The notes under the pieces are model-generated. The model saw nothing but the letters and a program-made list of their open reading frames with translations, was not told the origin of the DNA and did no database searches. Made by a program: the position numbers and the translations under genes. A stretch of 64,000 bases of DNA from Sarcocystis neurona (taxonomy: Eukaryota; Apicomplexa; Conoidasida; Eucoccidiorida; Sarcocystidae), in NCBI GenBank assembly GCA_000727475.1, contig KL647313.1:725665-789664 (forward strand), in the 5' to 3' direction. The first letter of the stretch is position 1, and every line of letters starts with the position of its first letter. Of this stretch, positions 13,707 through 26,750 are shown in pieces.

Positions 13707-16165
13707 AATAACAGAAATTGCAAAGTGTCCCAGACATACTCTGTATGTTAAAGAAAACAAAGCGCACAGAAGAGACACACGTACATGTGTGCGTGCTGCC
13801 TCCACATATCTACATGACTTTTCTGCTCATGCAGTGTGGTAGTTGCACGTCACGCAGTCGCATGTCATAGGAACAATTCGTCTATTATGAACCACAGAGA
13901 TGTCCTGCCGTGTCGCGACACGCGTCAACTACCTACGTGCACGGATACACACATACGTGTACAGTATACGCTTTTTAAGTGTAAATTGAGCACGTGCTAC
14001 AACATATGCTTACACAAGAGGATAGCTGCACCTTCTTTGCTCACTACTCCCCCTCTAGCAAGTGTAGATATTCCATTTCTCTTTCACGAACATTCACATT
14101 ACCACTTACGCGTATAGGATAGCGACGTACGCGCTAGAAAAACAAAAGACGCAGGCTTCTCCACGCGGGGAAGAAACTGCGGTGACCAGTGCGTTTTTAA
14201 CAGTGTAGCTATTGGGGTGACCATCGTGTGACCATTGCTTCCCTGGTTTTGTTGCTACTGTAACGGTGATCCTACTCTATTGAATTCCCTATTAACAGGG
14301 TAAGTATTACCAGCGTCTTTACAGAGTCGTAGCAGTATTATTACTCCAGTTAGCACTACCATTCTCGCTAGTGAAATATCTATCACCGTCGCACACAATA
14401 CTTGGTGGGAAAGTTGAAAGCTGACAACCCTGCGAAAACGGCAGCCGCATTGATGCCGCAGGTGTTCCACCTAAATCAGGACGAACCGGTGAAGGGCAGC
14501 TCGCTGTAGTCGTAGGAAATCGAAGCGGGTGACCTGACTTGTGAGGCAACTGTAACTTGCAACTCATACACCAGTCTCTCGCGACGTCCCGTTCTACAGG
14601 AACAGCAATCTGCACCATGTGCACTTCTTTTGCACATGCACGTGAATAGACTCGCTAGGTCCAGTATACACGTGTATTGGTTATTTCCCTGTCCGGCAGC
14701 CTGGTTCATATGTATCACGCGTTCGCGCATGATACGCATTCACCACCACCGGTGCAAGACGCCGGGAATGAGCATGAGAATTTTAGTGTTCGTGCAACGA
14801 GTGCAGCGTACGCCACACTGCAGAAGAGCCGTACATCTTGAGCCCGCAATGTCCACGAGTTCCACGTGTGCTGCTATGGTCAACTTCTTTAGAATGACGA
14901 GAAAAAAAAACTTCGTAATGTATGTCTTTATTTAGATGCGTGAGCTCGCCAAACGCTAATGCGCCTGCAGGAGATCGCACCGCATTTTCCACTTTTTTGT
15001 GAACAGCTATCTCTTGCGTGAACCGCAGTCTGCAATACGACAAGCCACAAAAATAAACAGAGGGAGCAGCACGTGGCGCGCAGTGCCTGCAGCATCAGCA
15101 GGAAATGCATGAGGAAATATGCAAAGGAGATATATAGCAGGTTTCATATAAAACATAGCAACCCCCTACAGTATCGCGAGGCGTTCGCGCGTGCAAACCT
15201 CGTGCGCCTGACGGAATGCGGCTCAAAGGTAGCAACGTGGACAGCAAACAGAGGAGCTTCCCTGCAGTTAACTAGCGCGCACGAAGACGGTAACTCGTTT
15301 ATTCATCTCCGACGGATAAACTACATACGTGCACCACACATGCTGCATACTACAAACAAGCTAATGTAGCCCTCTGAAATGAGATTCCAGCTTTTTCGCA
15401 GACACTGCACGTGCAGCTTATGCCTGGCGGCACTTCCATTGCGTCAGGCTTAAACGGAGCTGTGACAGCAGCTCCCGGCCTTGCAAACAGGAAGATGCAG
15501 TGCTTAGTTAAAAAACCCCACGCCAATGCGTGCCTTGTCGGTACAAGCGCCACGATCAGTAGCAGAGAACAACTTTGCCCGTAAATCGGTTACGGCGGCA
15601 CGAAGGCCATTGCCTTTAGAGGGTTAGTGGGGGCACTTCGAAAGAGGTAAACCTGGCCGCAGCCAAAAGTTGCTTGCTTCCGACGAGTGGGCGTAAGCGT
15701 TTTCAATAGAGAAATATCTGGCTGAAGCAGCGTACATTCTGCATGCGAACAGTGCAGCGCAGCAGTGCAGACTGCTTGCAACAACTGCGTGAGTACACAG
15801 CCAGGTCGAACGCCTGCAGCAGGCGAAACTGTAAGCGGCAACGCTACTGACATAGCGGCTTCCAGTACGGCGGAAGCCAGGCCGTGCACGTCAAATAGTG
15901 AATCATTTGTCGAACAAAAACTGTCGAACTCACACATCTTCCTCTCAAAAATTTATTATGTCGTCCCCGCTTCTAGCCGCATGCAGTGACTACGAACCAC
16001 GCGGAGGGCCGCGACCCCCACGCCACAAAACCTTGACTTTGACATGCTTCTGCGGTACGAAGCGATACGTAGGGAAAGCAGGACATTTACAGTCGAGTGT
16101 GTGTTGAAAGGATTTGTCTACATATAGCTAGGTGTTGCTGCGCGCGTGTGCCTGGGAAGTTTTCC

Positions 16166-16310
16166 CGGAAAGGGGGAAGGTGAGAAACTCCCGCGCATTC
16201 CTCTAATTCTCTATACAGATACACACATTTGTATACATATATACCGAAAGACGAGAGACGGTGAGGGAGAAAATAGAGAAAGCGGGCATGCATCCCTGCA
16301 TTTCTCTTTC
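16166..16310 (+). repeat. Dispersed repeat, copy A (about 145 bp)
   Basis: Nearly identical, with only a few substitutions, to 19043-19187, which lies 2,877 bp away in the same orientation. The unit starts CGGAAAGGGGGAAGG. It has an imperfect inverted pair inside (CCCGC..CTCTATTTCTC against GAGAAAATAGAGAAAGCGGG) around a short TACACA/TATATA centre. No coding capacity and no clear target-site duplication. This copy lies about 0.9 kb beyond the CHIP stop codon. Confidence 0.85.
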
Positions 16311-17246
16311 TTTCTTCACATGAGTAATACATCATTACCCCAACATTTGCAATCGCAGGTACTCTGGTCCGTGCGGATAAAATTGGGCTGCGTTCACGGA
16401 AAAAATTGCGCAAACAGTCCGGAACGATACAAGTATAGGCTTCGTACTGTGCGCGTGGTGCGCGTGCATCTCGGGAATGCCACGTATGTGCACTTGATCG
16501 AAGTCGCCACATCCGCGTGCAGCGCTGCTTTTCGTTTCTCTTTTCTTTTCGCCTTCGTCTTCTGCAACGGCAGGAGGACGTGAAAAGCTTTCTTTATCTA
16601 TCGTATGCCCACGGATACCTGCACACAGCACATGCAACAGCGCCCAGCGACGGTACCTTCAGGGAAGGGTGGTCTCTCTTCTCTGCTGTCGACTTTCCGA
16701 CATTCATTCACGCATCTGCTAAGAACTTCTTGACCCTGCTAATTCCTCATCTTTTCTCTCTCTACCTCAACAACACACACAGGCCCTCACAAGCCTCCAC
16801 ATAAGCTATTTCTGCGTCTACACATGCACGTATTTAAAATGTATGCATCACTCCGTATCCGTAAGCCAACCACAAATATGTATGTGTGGGTGAAGAGCTG
16901 CTCTGTGTGCAGTTCCTACAGGCCTACATACCCCAAACTTCTCTGCACCTTACTTTTCTTTCTCTGTGCCCCTCTCTACGCAGCTGTGCTGTAGCCGTAT
17001 CCTGGCTTCCTGTGTGTGACCCCGCATTTGCCGTCTCTCTGTCTCTATCTGTCTCTGTGTCTCTATTTCTACGCAAATATATGACCCACTCGCGCCTTCT
17101 CCCATCCACCCCCCCCCCCCCGCCCCCATCTGCAGTGTTTGTCTGCAGAGTCACGTGTGAAGCTGCGTTTTTGACTCGCGCGCTCTGGTGGTCAGACGTT
17201 CGTCGCAGCTCAGAGATCGTCTTTTTCTCGAAGAAAACGAGAAATC

Positions 17247-17941
17247 TTACTTCTCGAGAAACCAGCTGATCTGATCCTTCAGCGAATAGTTGGGGACGAT
17301 ACTACTCGGCGGGCACGGCTTCCTGCGCACACCCAGCAGCAGAAAGACATACGTAGCGACCGAGCGAAAAATTTCCTACCACACACACTGCAGACTTGCA
17401 CCCAAGTAGAAGAGGAGTGCGCCGACGCGTCTGACTCTGTCAACGAATGCACCCTCTCTTGTGCACGTATATATAAATGGAGGACAACGAGGTCCTTGGG
17501 ACATTCACGCACGTACTCGTGTCTTTTCTTCACCTCTAGAGATAGCTCGTCAGAACCCACTTCCACACATACAGATGACCGAAACACACATAGTCAACAT
17601 ACTAAGAGTGCCTAGCAGCACCGAGCAGAAGAAAGATGAGAACTGCTGAAAGGTGATGACAGGTCGGGCCAGGTGAAGCAGAAAGAGCAACAGCTGACCT
17701 GGTGATGGGATCAAATGCGCCGTTGTGTCGCAGGTGCTCCAGCAGCAGATCTTTCTCGTACGTCAGGCCGCTAGGAGTTATAACTGGCTCGCTCATTATT
17801 GCCTGCACGTGCGCCCCACAAAGAAAAAAGAAATGAAGACCACCACATAAGCGCATTTCACGAGGTCTCCCTCTTGAAATGTGCTCGCACACACACCTGA
17901 AGCTTAGAACTGCTGTTTCGAAGTGCCTCATCATCCACACG

Positions 17942-17972
<31 letters not shown>

Positions 17973-20900
17973 GTGCAATATGAGAGGTGACCCTGGCATG
18001 TTTCTCGCTGCATGCATTTTACACGTATATCTAGATGAAACACATACAACCACACACACCCACATGTATACGTGCACGTACGTCCACTCGTAGTACACAA
18101 ACGTCCATACACGTACAAACATGTACACACGCACACACACACATATACGCACGCACACATACCTACATACACGTACACACATATATACATACACATGCAC
18201 AAACATACACACACGTACATATACATATGTATACATACACATACAAATACACACATACACATACATATGTACATACATAGACACAGTATATACATACATA
18301 TGTACATGCATACATGTACATATACACACATACATACACATACATATAGATACATATACATACGTATACATACATATACAGACATATATACATACATATT
18401 CATACACATACGTACATATACATACATACACACACGTACATACTCATACACACTCATACAAACACACACACACACACACATACATATGTACATCCACACA
18501 TACACACACACACACAGACGCAGATCTGGAGGCAGCCTGCAGACACATAAACGTACATATACAAACACATATACGTGCATGCAAAGAGACGCGTACAGAC
18601 ACCCCAGAAGGATGCATGCGCTAACACGTGCAGCGAAGAAGAGAGGGCAGACAAGAAGTCTTTTTCCACTTCCTGCTTGGAAATTAAAAACTTTCTGCGT
18701 CATTTGGAGAGATCAAGAGAAACGCGGTGCAAGTTCCCGCTAGGGAAGAAGGGGACGCACACAGCAGTGACACCGGCGACTGCTTGCTGTCTGCCTACTG
18801 CAGCAGGTCCCCTCCCCCGGCACACAGGGAGAACGCCGCGCGTGCCCCTTTGACTTCCCTATTTAAATTTATACTGCGTTTTTTAACTTTTGTGTCTCGT
18901 CTCCCCCTGCCGCTCGACCGATGCGTTTTCCTACGTGACCTCCGTCTCCGCAGGTTTATCGCTGAGTCTGTGTCGCTTTTTCCCTGTATGTCTCTCCCAT
19001 ATATATACACGTGTCTACACAGAGAGGGACAGAGAAAGATAGCGGAAAGGGGGAAGGTGAGAAACTCCCGCGCATTCCTCTATTTCTCTATACAGATACA
19101 CACATTTGTATACATATATACCGAAAGACGAGAGACGGTGAGGGAGAAAATAGAGAAAGCGGGCACGCATCCCTGCATTCCTCTCTCTTGCTACACACAT
19201 ATATAAAGCGAGAGGAGAAAACGAGGGAGAAGCGGCGGCATGCGTCGGTAGTCCATACTTTATCTATAAACATATCTGTACATATAATAAAGAGAGAGAC
19301 ACGGGGAACAGGGACGCACATGCGTCAGTCTGTGTCTCTGTCTGTCTCCACAAAATTTTTTCTTCTCGCTGTCTCAGGAGCGTCCTGACAAAAAAAAATA
19401 ACACACGTGCTTCAGCGGGCATATAGACGCATGCGTCTTGATCTGCGGATATATTCGTCTTTGTTGTAGGCCGATCTACCGTAGTGGGGCTGCATATCTA
19501 GCTGCACCTTCTGCTGCTGTTCCACGGGGGTCCCTGCCTGCTTGCTGGTGTTCCACGGGGGTCCCCGCCTGCTTGCTGCTGTGCCATGATGGCTGCTCTG
19601 ACGCTGCTGTTCTACGTTAGCACGTGGCTGCTTGCGGTTGCGCCACGGCTGTTCTGCTGCTGCTGCTTTTCCTGGCCTAAAAAGCCGGTCGGCATCCTTC
19701 ACTGCTCTTGGGCGTAAAATTTAAGCGTGTATTGCATGCAGATGAGTAACAGCTTGCTGCGCGACAGCAGTTCTGTGGAGAGTTGACTTCTCCCTTATGA
19801 AGAATTCCCCTGCAACTGTCGCTCTCCTACTACGTCCATATGTGGACGCGCGTATATCTGCGCGCTGGCGCCTGCTGCCGCGTTGCTGCTGGTGTTTTCT
19901 CCGCGCTGCTTGCAAGTGACATGCACAAGAGCAAGCGGCCAAAAAACGCTGCGGCAGCAGGACCGCGGCAGGATGAAACTATCAAACAGCCGTACCATAG
20001 AGATGTTGCAGGAGAGGCAGCTTGGCACGTCAAATGGAGCAGCAGACGCTGCTGCTTCTGCCGCAAGGCGCTCCAGCTGCTCCACGCGCTGCTGCAGCTC
20101 CGTATACGCCAGTGCGCCGTTCGTATAGAGCACTTCGAGCGAGTGCTGTACCACGTTCACAGCAGCAGCAGAGACGCCCACAACAGCGGGGTGCATATCA
20201 ACAGCAGCAACAGATTGACAACGGCAGCAGCGGTGTGCAAGCAGCGGCACGTATCACCACCAGCAGCAGCACACTGATGGGAGCAACAGATTGACAACGG
20301 CAGCAGCGCTGTCTCAGTAGCAGCCGCACACGGACAGCAGCGGGGCAGTGGCCGCAGCAGCGCAGTAGTGTGACGGCGGTAGCATATGGACGGCGGCAGC
20401 AGTGTGCCAACAGCAGCAGCGATAGGGACAGCAGCACATATCAACAGCAGCAGCATGTTGACAGCGGCAGATCTCGACAGCAGCACCAGCAGCGAGGAGA
20501 GGGCAGCAACTGCGAACGGAAGACGCGCGCAGCAGCAGCAGGGGGTACACAGCAACTGCATCCCCAGCACCGGCGAACGCAGCAGCAGCACCACCGCCTT
20601 GAGAACCACCCAGCAACCCCACCTCCGCCAACAGCGAAGCAGCAGCAAAGACCCGTCACCCGGCGGCAGCAGCGCCCAGACAGCAACAACCCTGGCAGCA
20701 GCAAACAGCAATAGCACTCGCGTTATACACATACACATAGATTGATATGTGTGGGTTTGTGTGTGTAGACATAGACAGACATATTCGTCTGTGCTCCTCA
20801 TTTCAACGAGCATCCGTCTTCGCAGCGAGCCCGCAGCAGGGACGTTCGCTCAGAGTTGCTGCGTCCTGCTGCAGCAGCATAATTTACACGGCCTTCGCTA

Positions 20901-23664
20901 CAGTCGCAGGTGCGCTACGCTCACGCAGCTGGACAAACGGCAGAGATCACCCTGAGCATCAGCAGTGACAGCAGCAGCAGCAGCGAGAGAAGCAGCAGCA
21001 GTGGCAGCGTGGGCAGCCCGACTCAAGCACTAGCAGACGCAGCAGTATTGAGAGCAGCAGCAACCGCACAGCGAAAAGGAGAAGAAAAACAAGAAGAGCA
21101 ACAGCAGCAGTGAGAGCAGCAGCAGCAGTAGGACGGAGAAGAGCAACACCAGCAATGAGGGCAGCAGCAGCAGCAGGACAGAGAAGATTAACAAGACTCG
21201 CTGTGAGGTGGCTGGTGAATTTATTATTACGCGAAGAAAGGAAACAAGTTCAACGCGCTCCTTCGATCGCTCTTCTTCACGTCGAAAGTATTGCAGTTTC
21301 TTTCCTGTGGCACAAAGCAGCCGCAGCAGGTGCCATACACACACACACACACATATACACATATGCACGTGGACTACTCTCCTCCTTCCGTCTACCTGTC
21401 TTTGTCTCTTTCTTTCGCGTTCTCTTTTTGTATCTCTCTGTATATACGTCCCCACACACAAATGTGAACACGCGCCACATTCATACTGAACACATCCCTT
21501 CTTCAAAACGCAACAACATTCAAAACTCCCTACATATATACACATACACACAGATACACAGATATACACACATACGCACAAGCACGCATATATTATACAT
21601 ATATGTTTGGGGGGGTACACATATACACAGCACACATACACATATCACACATACATATACGTATGTATATGTTCCGCTGTCTGTAGACACATACGCACAC
21701 ACATACATACAAGCACGCATATATATATGTGCGTGTACACATACACACAACACATATACAACACACATTATATATATATGTATATGTTCCGGTATCTGTA
21801 TACACTTACACAGGCACACAGAGGCATACCTGCATACAAGTGCGCACATACAAATATGTACGTAAACATGTACATGTACACATATACACAAGATACATGC
21901 ACATACTATATATGTACATGTATATGTGGCGATTACTGCATACACACCCCCATACACACAAACATCCGTACACACATCCAGGTACGCATCTATATGTACG
22001 TGTCCACATCTACACATATACATGCCGGTATTGGTGTCTGTAGAGAGAGCTACACAACAAACAGATAGTAATCAAGTACATCTATAATGATATATTAGTT
22101 CTCTCACCACCAAACACACGTATATATATACTTGTGTTCGCCTCTATCTATCTATATGTATATACATATACATATATGTGCAGAAGACTAGCCTCTGTAT
22201 GGTACACTGTCACACGCTTAGCCGCATCTATCTATCCATCTCTATATATGTATAAAGAGACTTCTACAGACATGTGCACATACAAGCAAGTATATACAGG
22301 GGACTCCTCGTGGGAAGGGACGCCTCACCGCTGCTGCAGGTGAGCAGCAGGAGCGACGCAACACCCACCCACCCACACATAAACAAATGTACACATTTCC
22401 GTATACATATATATATATATATATATGTAGAGATAGAGATGTGCTGGCGCTTCTTCGCTGTCCCGCAGCAGCAGAGAGAAAACAGCAGCACAGAGAGAGA
22501 CGCGCACATCGCTCCTTTGCGAGGAATCCGCAGGACTCCCGGTGTCCTCACCAAATAATATGTCTGCAAATTTGGGGGTGTATCTCTTTGTACACACATG
22601 TCTGTTATCTCTTCCTCTCTCTCTATCTGTAAATTTATACATACATATATATGTATATATTGCGTTTGTCTGTTTCTGTCTGTTTCTGCCTATCTATACA
22701 TATGTACATTTCTCCTTCGATACGTGGGGATACACAGATGTGTGCAAACTTAGCAGAAAAAGAGAGCTGCCCCGTCGTTTGGCGAGAGAATCAGAGAGAG
22801 GAAGCGAACGTGTGGGGCAGCAGCAGCAGCAGCACACAGCACAGACCAGCGAGAAGCAGCAGCAGCAGACGCCCCCGTGCACGTGTTTCTCCGGCGACAG
22901 CGAAAAAGTCGGGCGCCAGCAGCTGCTGAAATCAGTCGGCATGCGTCACAGAAGTCACTTTCTCTGCAGAAGGAGGACCTCCCCTGCCACTGCTGCGACG
23001 ACTACTACGCGCACAAGGCAGTCGCCGTTGAAGCGACGGAAGGAGCAGAACAGCAGACTTCCCCTGCACATCTCTTCTTCAAAAACGAGCGCAGCAGCAA
23101 CTCCATCTACCTTACTATCTACGCCCACATATGGACAAGGGAGGAGGGCAACTTCTTCTCTGTTCATACATAACGCGTGCCAATATATACACACGGCCAG
23201 TTGAACGCCACCTAGAAGAAACACATGTACACATATGTATATTCAACATACGTAGACGATGTTCTACCGTCGGGTACGACACTTCCGATTTCTCCACGCA
23301 TCAGGGGCGTATATATTATATACACGTCTATACACATACACAAACACATATAGATTTTCAAGCGCGGTAGATACATACATATATGTATATATAGAGACAC
23401 ACGTAATGCGCACATTCACGTACATATATTGTACATACACCTACACACACACATACGTAAGTATATACATGTGGCTGTTTCAGCTCACATATATATATGT
23501 AGGATTTTGCAATACTGAAGATTTACAGACATTTGTATGTATGTATTGACAGTGATCTATACACGTATACGTATGCACACATTTACATATACGTAGATTA
23601 TATATACACCTTTACACACATGTCTATATATATATATATTCACATACAGAATTTTGGAGTGCTG

Positions 23665-23695
<31 letters not shown>

Positions 23696-26600
23696 GGTGA
23701 ACAATAGATGTATACGCATAGACACATTTATATCTATCTACACATGTGGCATGCGGTTTCGGTGGCAGGAGCTACGCTCCACACGCCACCTACGATATAC
23801 ACGGAAACATACATATATACACATATACATATATATGTTTACCTCTAATTGATACACATATACATATATATATACGTAAATAGGCGTTCATTTATGCAGC
23901 GTGCACACACCTACAACAGGAACATGGAAACACACATAGGTGTACACATTTGTACCACATATACAGATATAATATGTACATGCAAACATACATACATTTA
24001 CAAATATACACATACATATGTATAGCGTGTGTATATATAGCTCTGGCATATATATATATATATGAGAAAATACATGCCGTGCAGATAGGTGTTTGCCACA
24101 CGTACGCGTATGCGTGTTTCTTTGTAGACGTGGGGAAGAATTTGATCGGCCGGAAGATTTGCGTTTGCATGGACTTTCGCCGACGCACATCTACCGACCA
24201 CCAACCGGAGAAAACGTGAATTTCAGAGAAAATGCTGCAGAGGAACGTCTTCTGAGAAATTCTGTCTGTTCGAAAACAATTGCACGGAGAGAAAAACTGC
24301 AACTTTGCAGGCGAAACTGCGGAGAATTCTCAAAGGACTGAAGGGCAGAGAAATTCTACGGAACTGCACCACCTACACACGCTCATATATGTAGAGGTGA
24401 TCTACACACATGCGTGTACACATATGCTCACACATAACGTATACCTGTATTTCCTTGATTTACACGTAGATAGACATTTCTATATTTTCTTGACCCAAAC
24501 GTATATGCATATATGACACCCATACATAGACAGATACATATATATATAGGTACGTATATATGTATACATATATGACACCCATACATAGATAGATACATAT
24601 ATAGAGGTTACGTACATATATATACATATATGACACCCATATATAGATAGATATATATATATATATAGGTACGTATATATGTATACATACATGACACCCA
24701 CACATGGGTAGATACATATATATATATATAGGTACGTATATATGTATACATACATGACACCCACACATGGGTAGATACATACATATATATATATATAGGT
24801 ACGTATATATGTATACATAGATGAGACCTACACATGGGCAGATACAAATATATGTACCTTTGAGAACCGCTTCTTCGATTTCCTTGCCGATCACCGAGGC
24901 GCGGTCTGCCAGCGCTCGCGCCTTCAGCAGGTGCTCCACCCCCTCCTCGACCCGCTCTGCAAACACATACGCACATACGCACAAACTCTCGGCGCCTATG
25001 TAATAAATCAACTACATACATACATACACATATATATATGTATTTATATCAAAGTCATCTACATAGAAAGCGCTATATATGTATCTGTCTATGTATGGGT
25101 GTCACACATACATATATGTATATCTACGTGTGTGTGTATCTGCGTATGAACCAAGGAAATACCCATGTATGTGTGTTCATAGGTGTGCGTATGTGTGTAG
25201 ATCAGATATACATAGGCTTACGTATAGATCAAATACAGATACATACATAGTAGATAGATGTGTATGTCTCTCAGTATGTATTTCTGTGAGTATGCATATG
25301 ACAGAAGGACAGATACACATCCACGTGTGGACACTTGCTGTCTTTTTCTTGCTTTTTCTAGTAGGGCTCCATAGAAGTATTTTGCATATATTTGTGTTTA
25401 TACGCACACATACGCCGCCCCACCAGGCGCAGGGAAGGCCACGCAGAAAAAGAGAGGGACGCATGCGCAGCACGCGGCCCTACAGCGAGACGCGTCACTC
25501 GACCGTCCCGCCCAGAAGCCGCCTCGAAGCGTCTCCTCTCCGAATTTCTTCGCTGCAGCAGAGGCGAAGGGGCCAAAAAAAAAGGGGCCCACTCCCCAGG
25601 ACACGCACACGAATACCAAACTACTCTCTGTGTGTGTCGGCGTATTAATGTGTGTATCTATTATGCATGCATATGGGTCTGTGTCTGTATATATCTATCT
25701 ATACGTATATATATATGTATATGTCTGTGTGTATGTGTGTGTGTATGTATAGAAATGTGTGTCTCTGTACATACACGTGTGTATGTATGCATACATATAT
25801 AGACAGATATATATGTCTGTCTGTATATGTATGTATATGTCTGCATGCGTGTGTGTGTGTATGGGTGTTTGCTGCGGATGCCTGCCTTTATGATGGGAGG
25901 GACACGATTTGCTGAGTAGTTCTGCCGAGTACATGGAGAAGGGCAGACCAGAACTTCCAACGCAGGATCCCCTCCGCAGCAAGCAACATCCGCGACGGTT
26001 CAACGGAGGGGAGTTCATCTACGCGTCTCATTTCTCCGTCTGCGCGTCTCCGCCTCCGTCGTGGGTTCCCCACCGCCGCGTCCCTCCCCACACATACACA
26101 CATATATACACGCAGAAGGCTGCCTTCCTGTGCATTCCCCCTTTCTGGTCTCCGTCTCGCTTTCTGTTTTTGTGGTGTGGAGGTGCCCGCGGCAGCTTCT
26201 CCATTTTCTGCTGCATTACTTCTCTCGCTGTCGCGAGTTCCACTTCCTCACGGCGCGACCGCATGCACCTCCCCCCCCCACAAGCCCATCTTCTCATACG
26301 CAGCAAAAAGAGACATCCCCGCGCGCTCGCCTCGCTGCCTGTAGCCTCCCCTCCGTCTCTGTGTGTCTCCTTCTCTCCGTCTCTTATTTTCCCTCTCACT
26401 TTCTTTGTCTTTGAGGACCCCCTTTCTGTTGCGCCTGCATGCGCGCGTTGGTGGTGCTCACCGAGCTGCAGCAGGGCCTCGCCCAGGAGATAGTGGGCTT
26501 TCACGCTGCTGGCGTCGAGGCGCAGGGCCGCACGGCAGTCGTTGCTGGCCTGCACCCAGCGCTGCAGCTTCTTGTAGCAGAGGGCCCTGTTGGTGAGGTA

Positions 26601-26750
26601 GACGACGCAGCTGCTATCGCACTGCAGAGCTTGGGAGTATAAATCCACAGCAGACTCGTACATGCCTTTCTTGAAGCAGAGATTTCCCCGCTCTTTGAGC
26701 GCCGCTCCTTCCGCTGCGGCGGCTGCTTCTTCTTCGCCGTCTTTCTCCAT
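17247..26750 (-). CDS. STUB1 (CHIP): CHIP/STUB1-type E3 ubiquitin ligase (TPR + U-box), six exons, 263 aa core model
   Basis: Co-chaperone E3 ligase: the TPR domain binds the C-terminal EEVD of Hsp70/Hsp90 and the U-box recruits E2 to ubiquitinate clients. Exons, in transcript order, are 26750-26462, 24956-24858, 21304-21231, 20145-19996, 17802-17699 and 17322-17247. They total 792 nt, all with GT-AG ends and matching phases. TPR: residues 16 to about 125, with [17 protein letters not shown] and [11 protein letters not shown]; carboxylate-clamp residues K19, N23, N54, K61 (or K60) and K84 are kept. Helical linker: about 126-190 ([19 protein letters not shown]). U-box: about 192-263 ([39 protein letters not shown]), ending in [17 protein letters not shown]. 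Human CHIP is 303 aa; here the middle helices are shorter. Donor of exon 3 (CGC/GTAATA) is the least certain junction. The compact start ATG 26750 puts the TPR 16 residues in, as in animal CHIP, but the frame stays open far upstream. Confidence 0.9.
17941..17963. repeat. (TA)n microsatellite in CHIP intron 4
   Basis: Uninterrupted TA run, about 140 bp into the intron from the U-box exon acceptor side. Confidence 0.85.
18035..18520. repeat. CA/TACA microsatellite block in CHIP intron 4
   Basis: About 480 bp of ACACAC, TACATA and ACATAC motifs, purely low-complexity. It keeps both strands open (Thr/His/Tyr/Ile on plus, Cys/Val/Tyr/Met on minus), which produces spurious long frames. Confidence 0.9.
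19043..19187 (+). repeat. Dispersed repeat, copy B (about 145 bp), inside CHIP intron 4
   Basis: Direct copy of 16166-16310, with a few substitutions (for example CTATTTCTC for CTAATTCTC, and GCACGC for GCATGC). Flanking sequences differ completely, so it behaves as a discrete mobile or duplicated unit. Confidence 0.85.
20150..20720. repeat. CAG-rich (plus) triplet tract just upstream of CHIP exon 4
   Basis: Interrupted CAG/CAA triplets on the plus strand, which is CTG in the transcript. The tract starts a few bases upstream (transcript sense) of the GTACAG acceptor at 20146-20148. Confidence 0.85.
21525..22060. repeat. TACA/CACA microsatellite block in CHIP intron 2
   Basis: Low-complexity ACATACACA/TATATA sequence. 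Two subsegments (about 21640-21730 and 21745-21840) repeat the same order: CACATACAACACA-type motif, TATGTATATGTTCCG, CTGTAGACAC or CTGTATACAC, then ACAAGCACG or ACAAGTGCG. This suggests a local duplication of about 110 bp. Confidence 0.75.
23300..24065. repeat. TA/TACA microsatellite region in CHIP intron 2
   Basis: Many TATATA and ACATATAC tracts, including longer TA runs near 23620-23636, 23668-23695 and 24046-24063. No coding sequence seen. Confidence 0.85.
24512..24857. repeat. Minisatellite abutting the 5' splice site of CHIP intron 2
   Basis: Five clear copies plus a diverged sixth of a 58-65 bp unit. GACACCC (or GAGACCT) recurs at 24515, 24574, 24632, 24693, 24756 and 24821. Each unit continues with ATACATAG or ACACATGG, then GATACA(TA)n and GGTACGTATATATGTATACATA. 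The array runs up to the donor of CHIP exon 2 (exon end at 24858), so the intron begins within its last, degenerate copy. Confidence 0.9.
25074..25110. repeat. Inverted copy of the minisatellite unit, other side of CHIP exon 2
   Basis: Positions 25074-25104 are a perfect 31-nt reverse complement of 24514-24544, the first minisatellite unit. The pair encloses the 99-bp exon 2 (24858-24956) with a loop of about 530 nt. Confidence 0.9.

Larger units (their letters stand above)
11230..17246. other. Region without a recognisable gene
   Basis: No conserved domain was found. It contains a (TA)n tract near 12466-12490, scattered degenerate CAG triplets (11985-12215 and 15760-15860), an 88-bp imperfect tandem duplication (13545-13706), one copy of a dispersed repeat (16166-16310), and a C-rich run at 17107-17127 just downstream of the CHIP stop codon. 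Moderately long frames, such as minus 15590-15937 (115 codons) and plus 13190-13618 (142 codons), have no splice support or similarity that I can recognise. Confidence 0.4.

Noticed and set aside
15590..15937. 115-codon minus-strand frame
   Set aside because: Composition is partly degenerate triplets; no splice context, domain or neighbouring exon supports it.
18035..18743. Long frames on both strands rich in Thr/His/Ile/Tyr or Cys/Val/Tyr/Met
   Set aside because: They are translations of CA/TACA microsatellite, which lacks stop codons in several frames.
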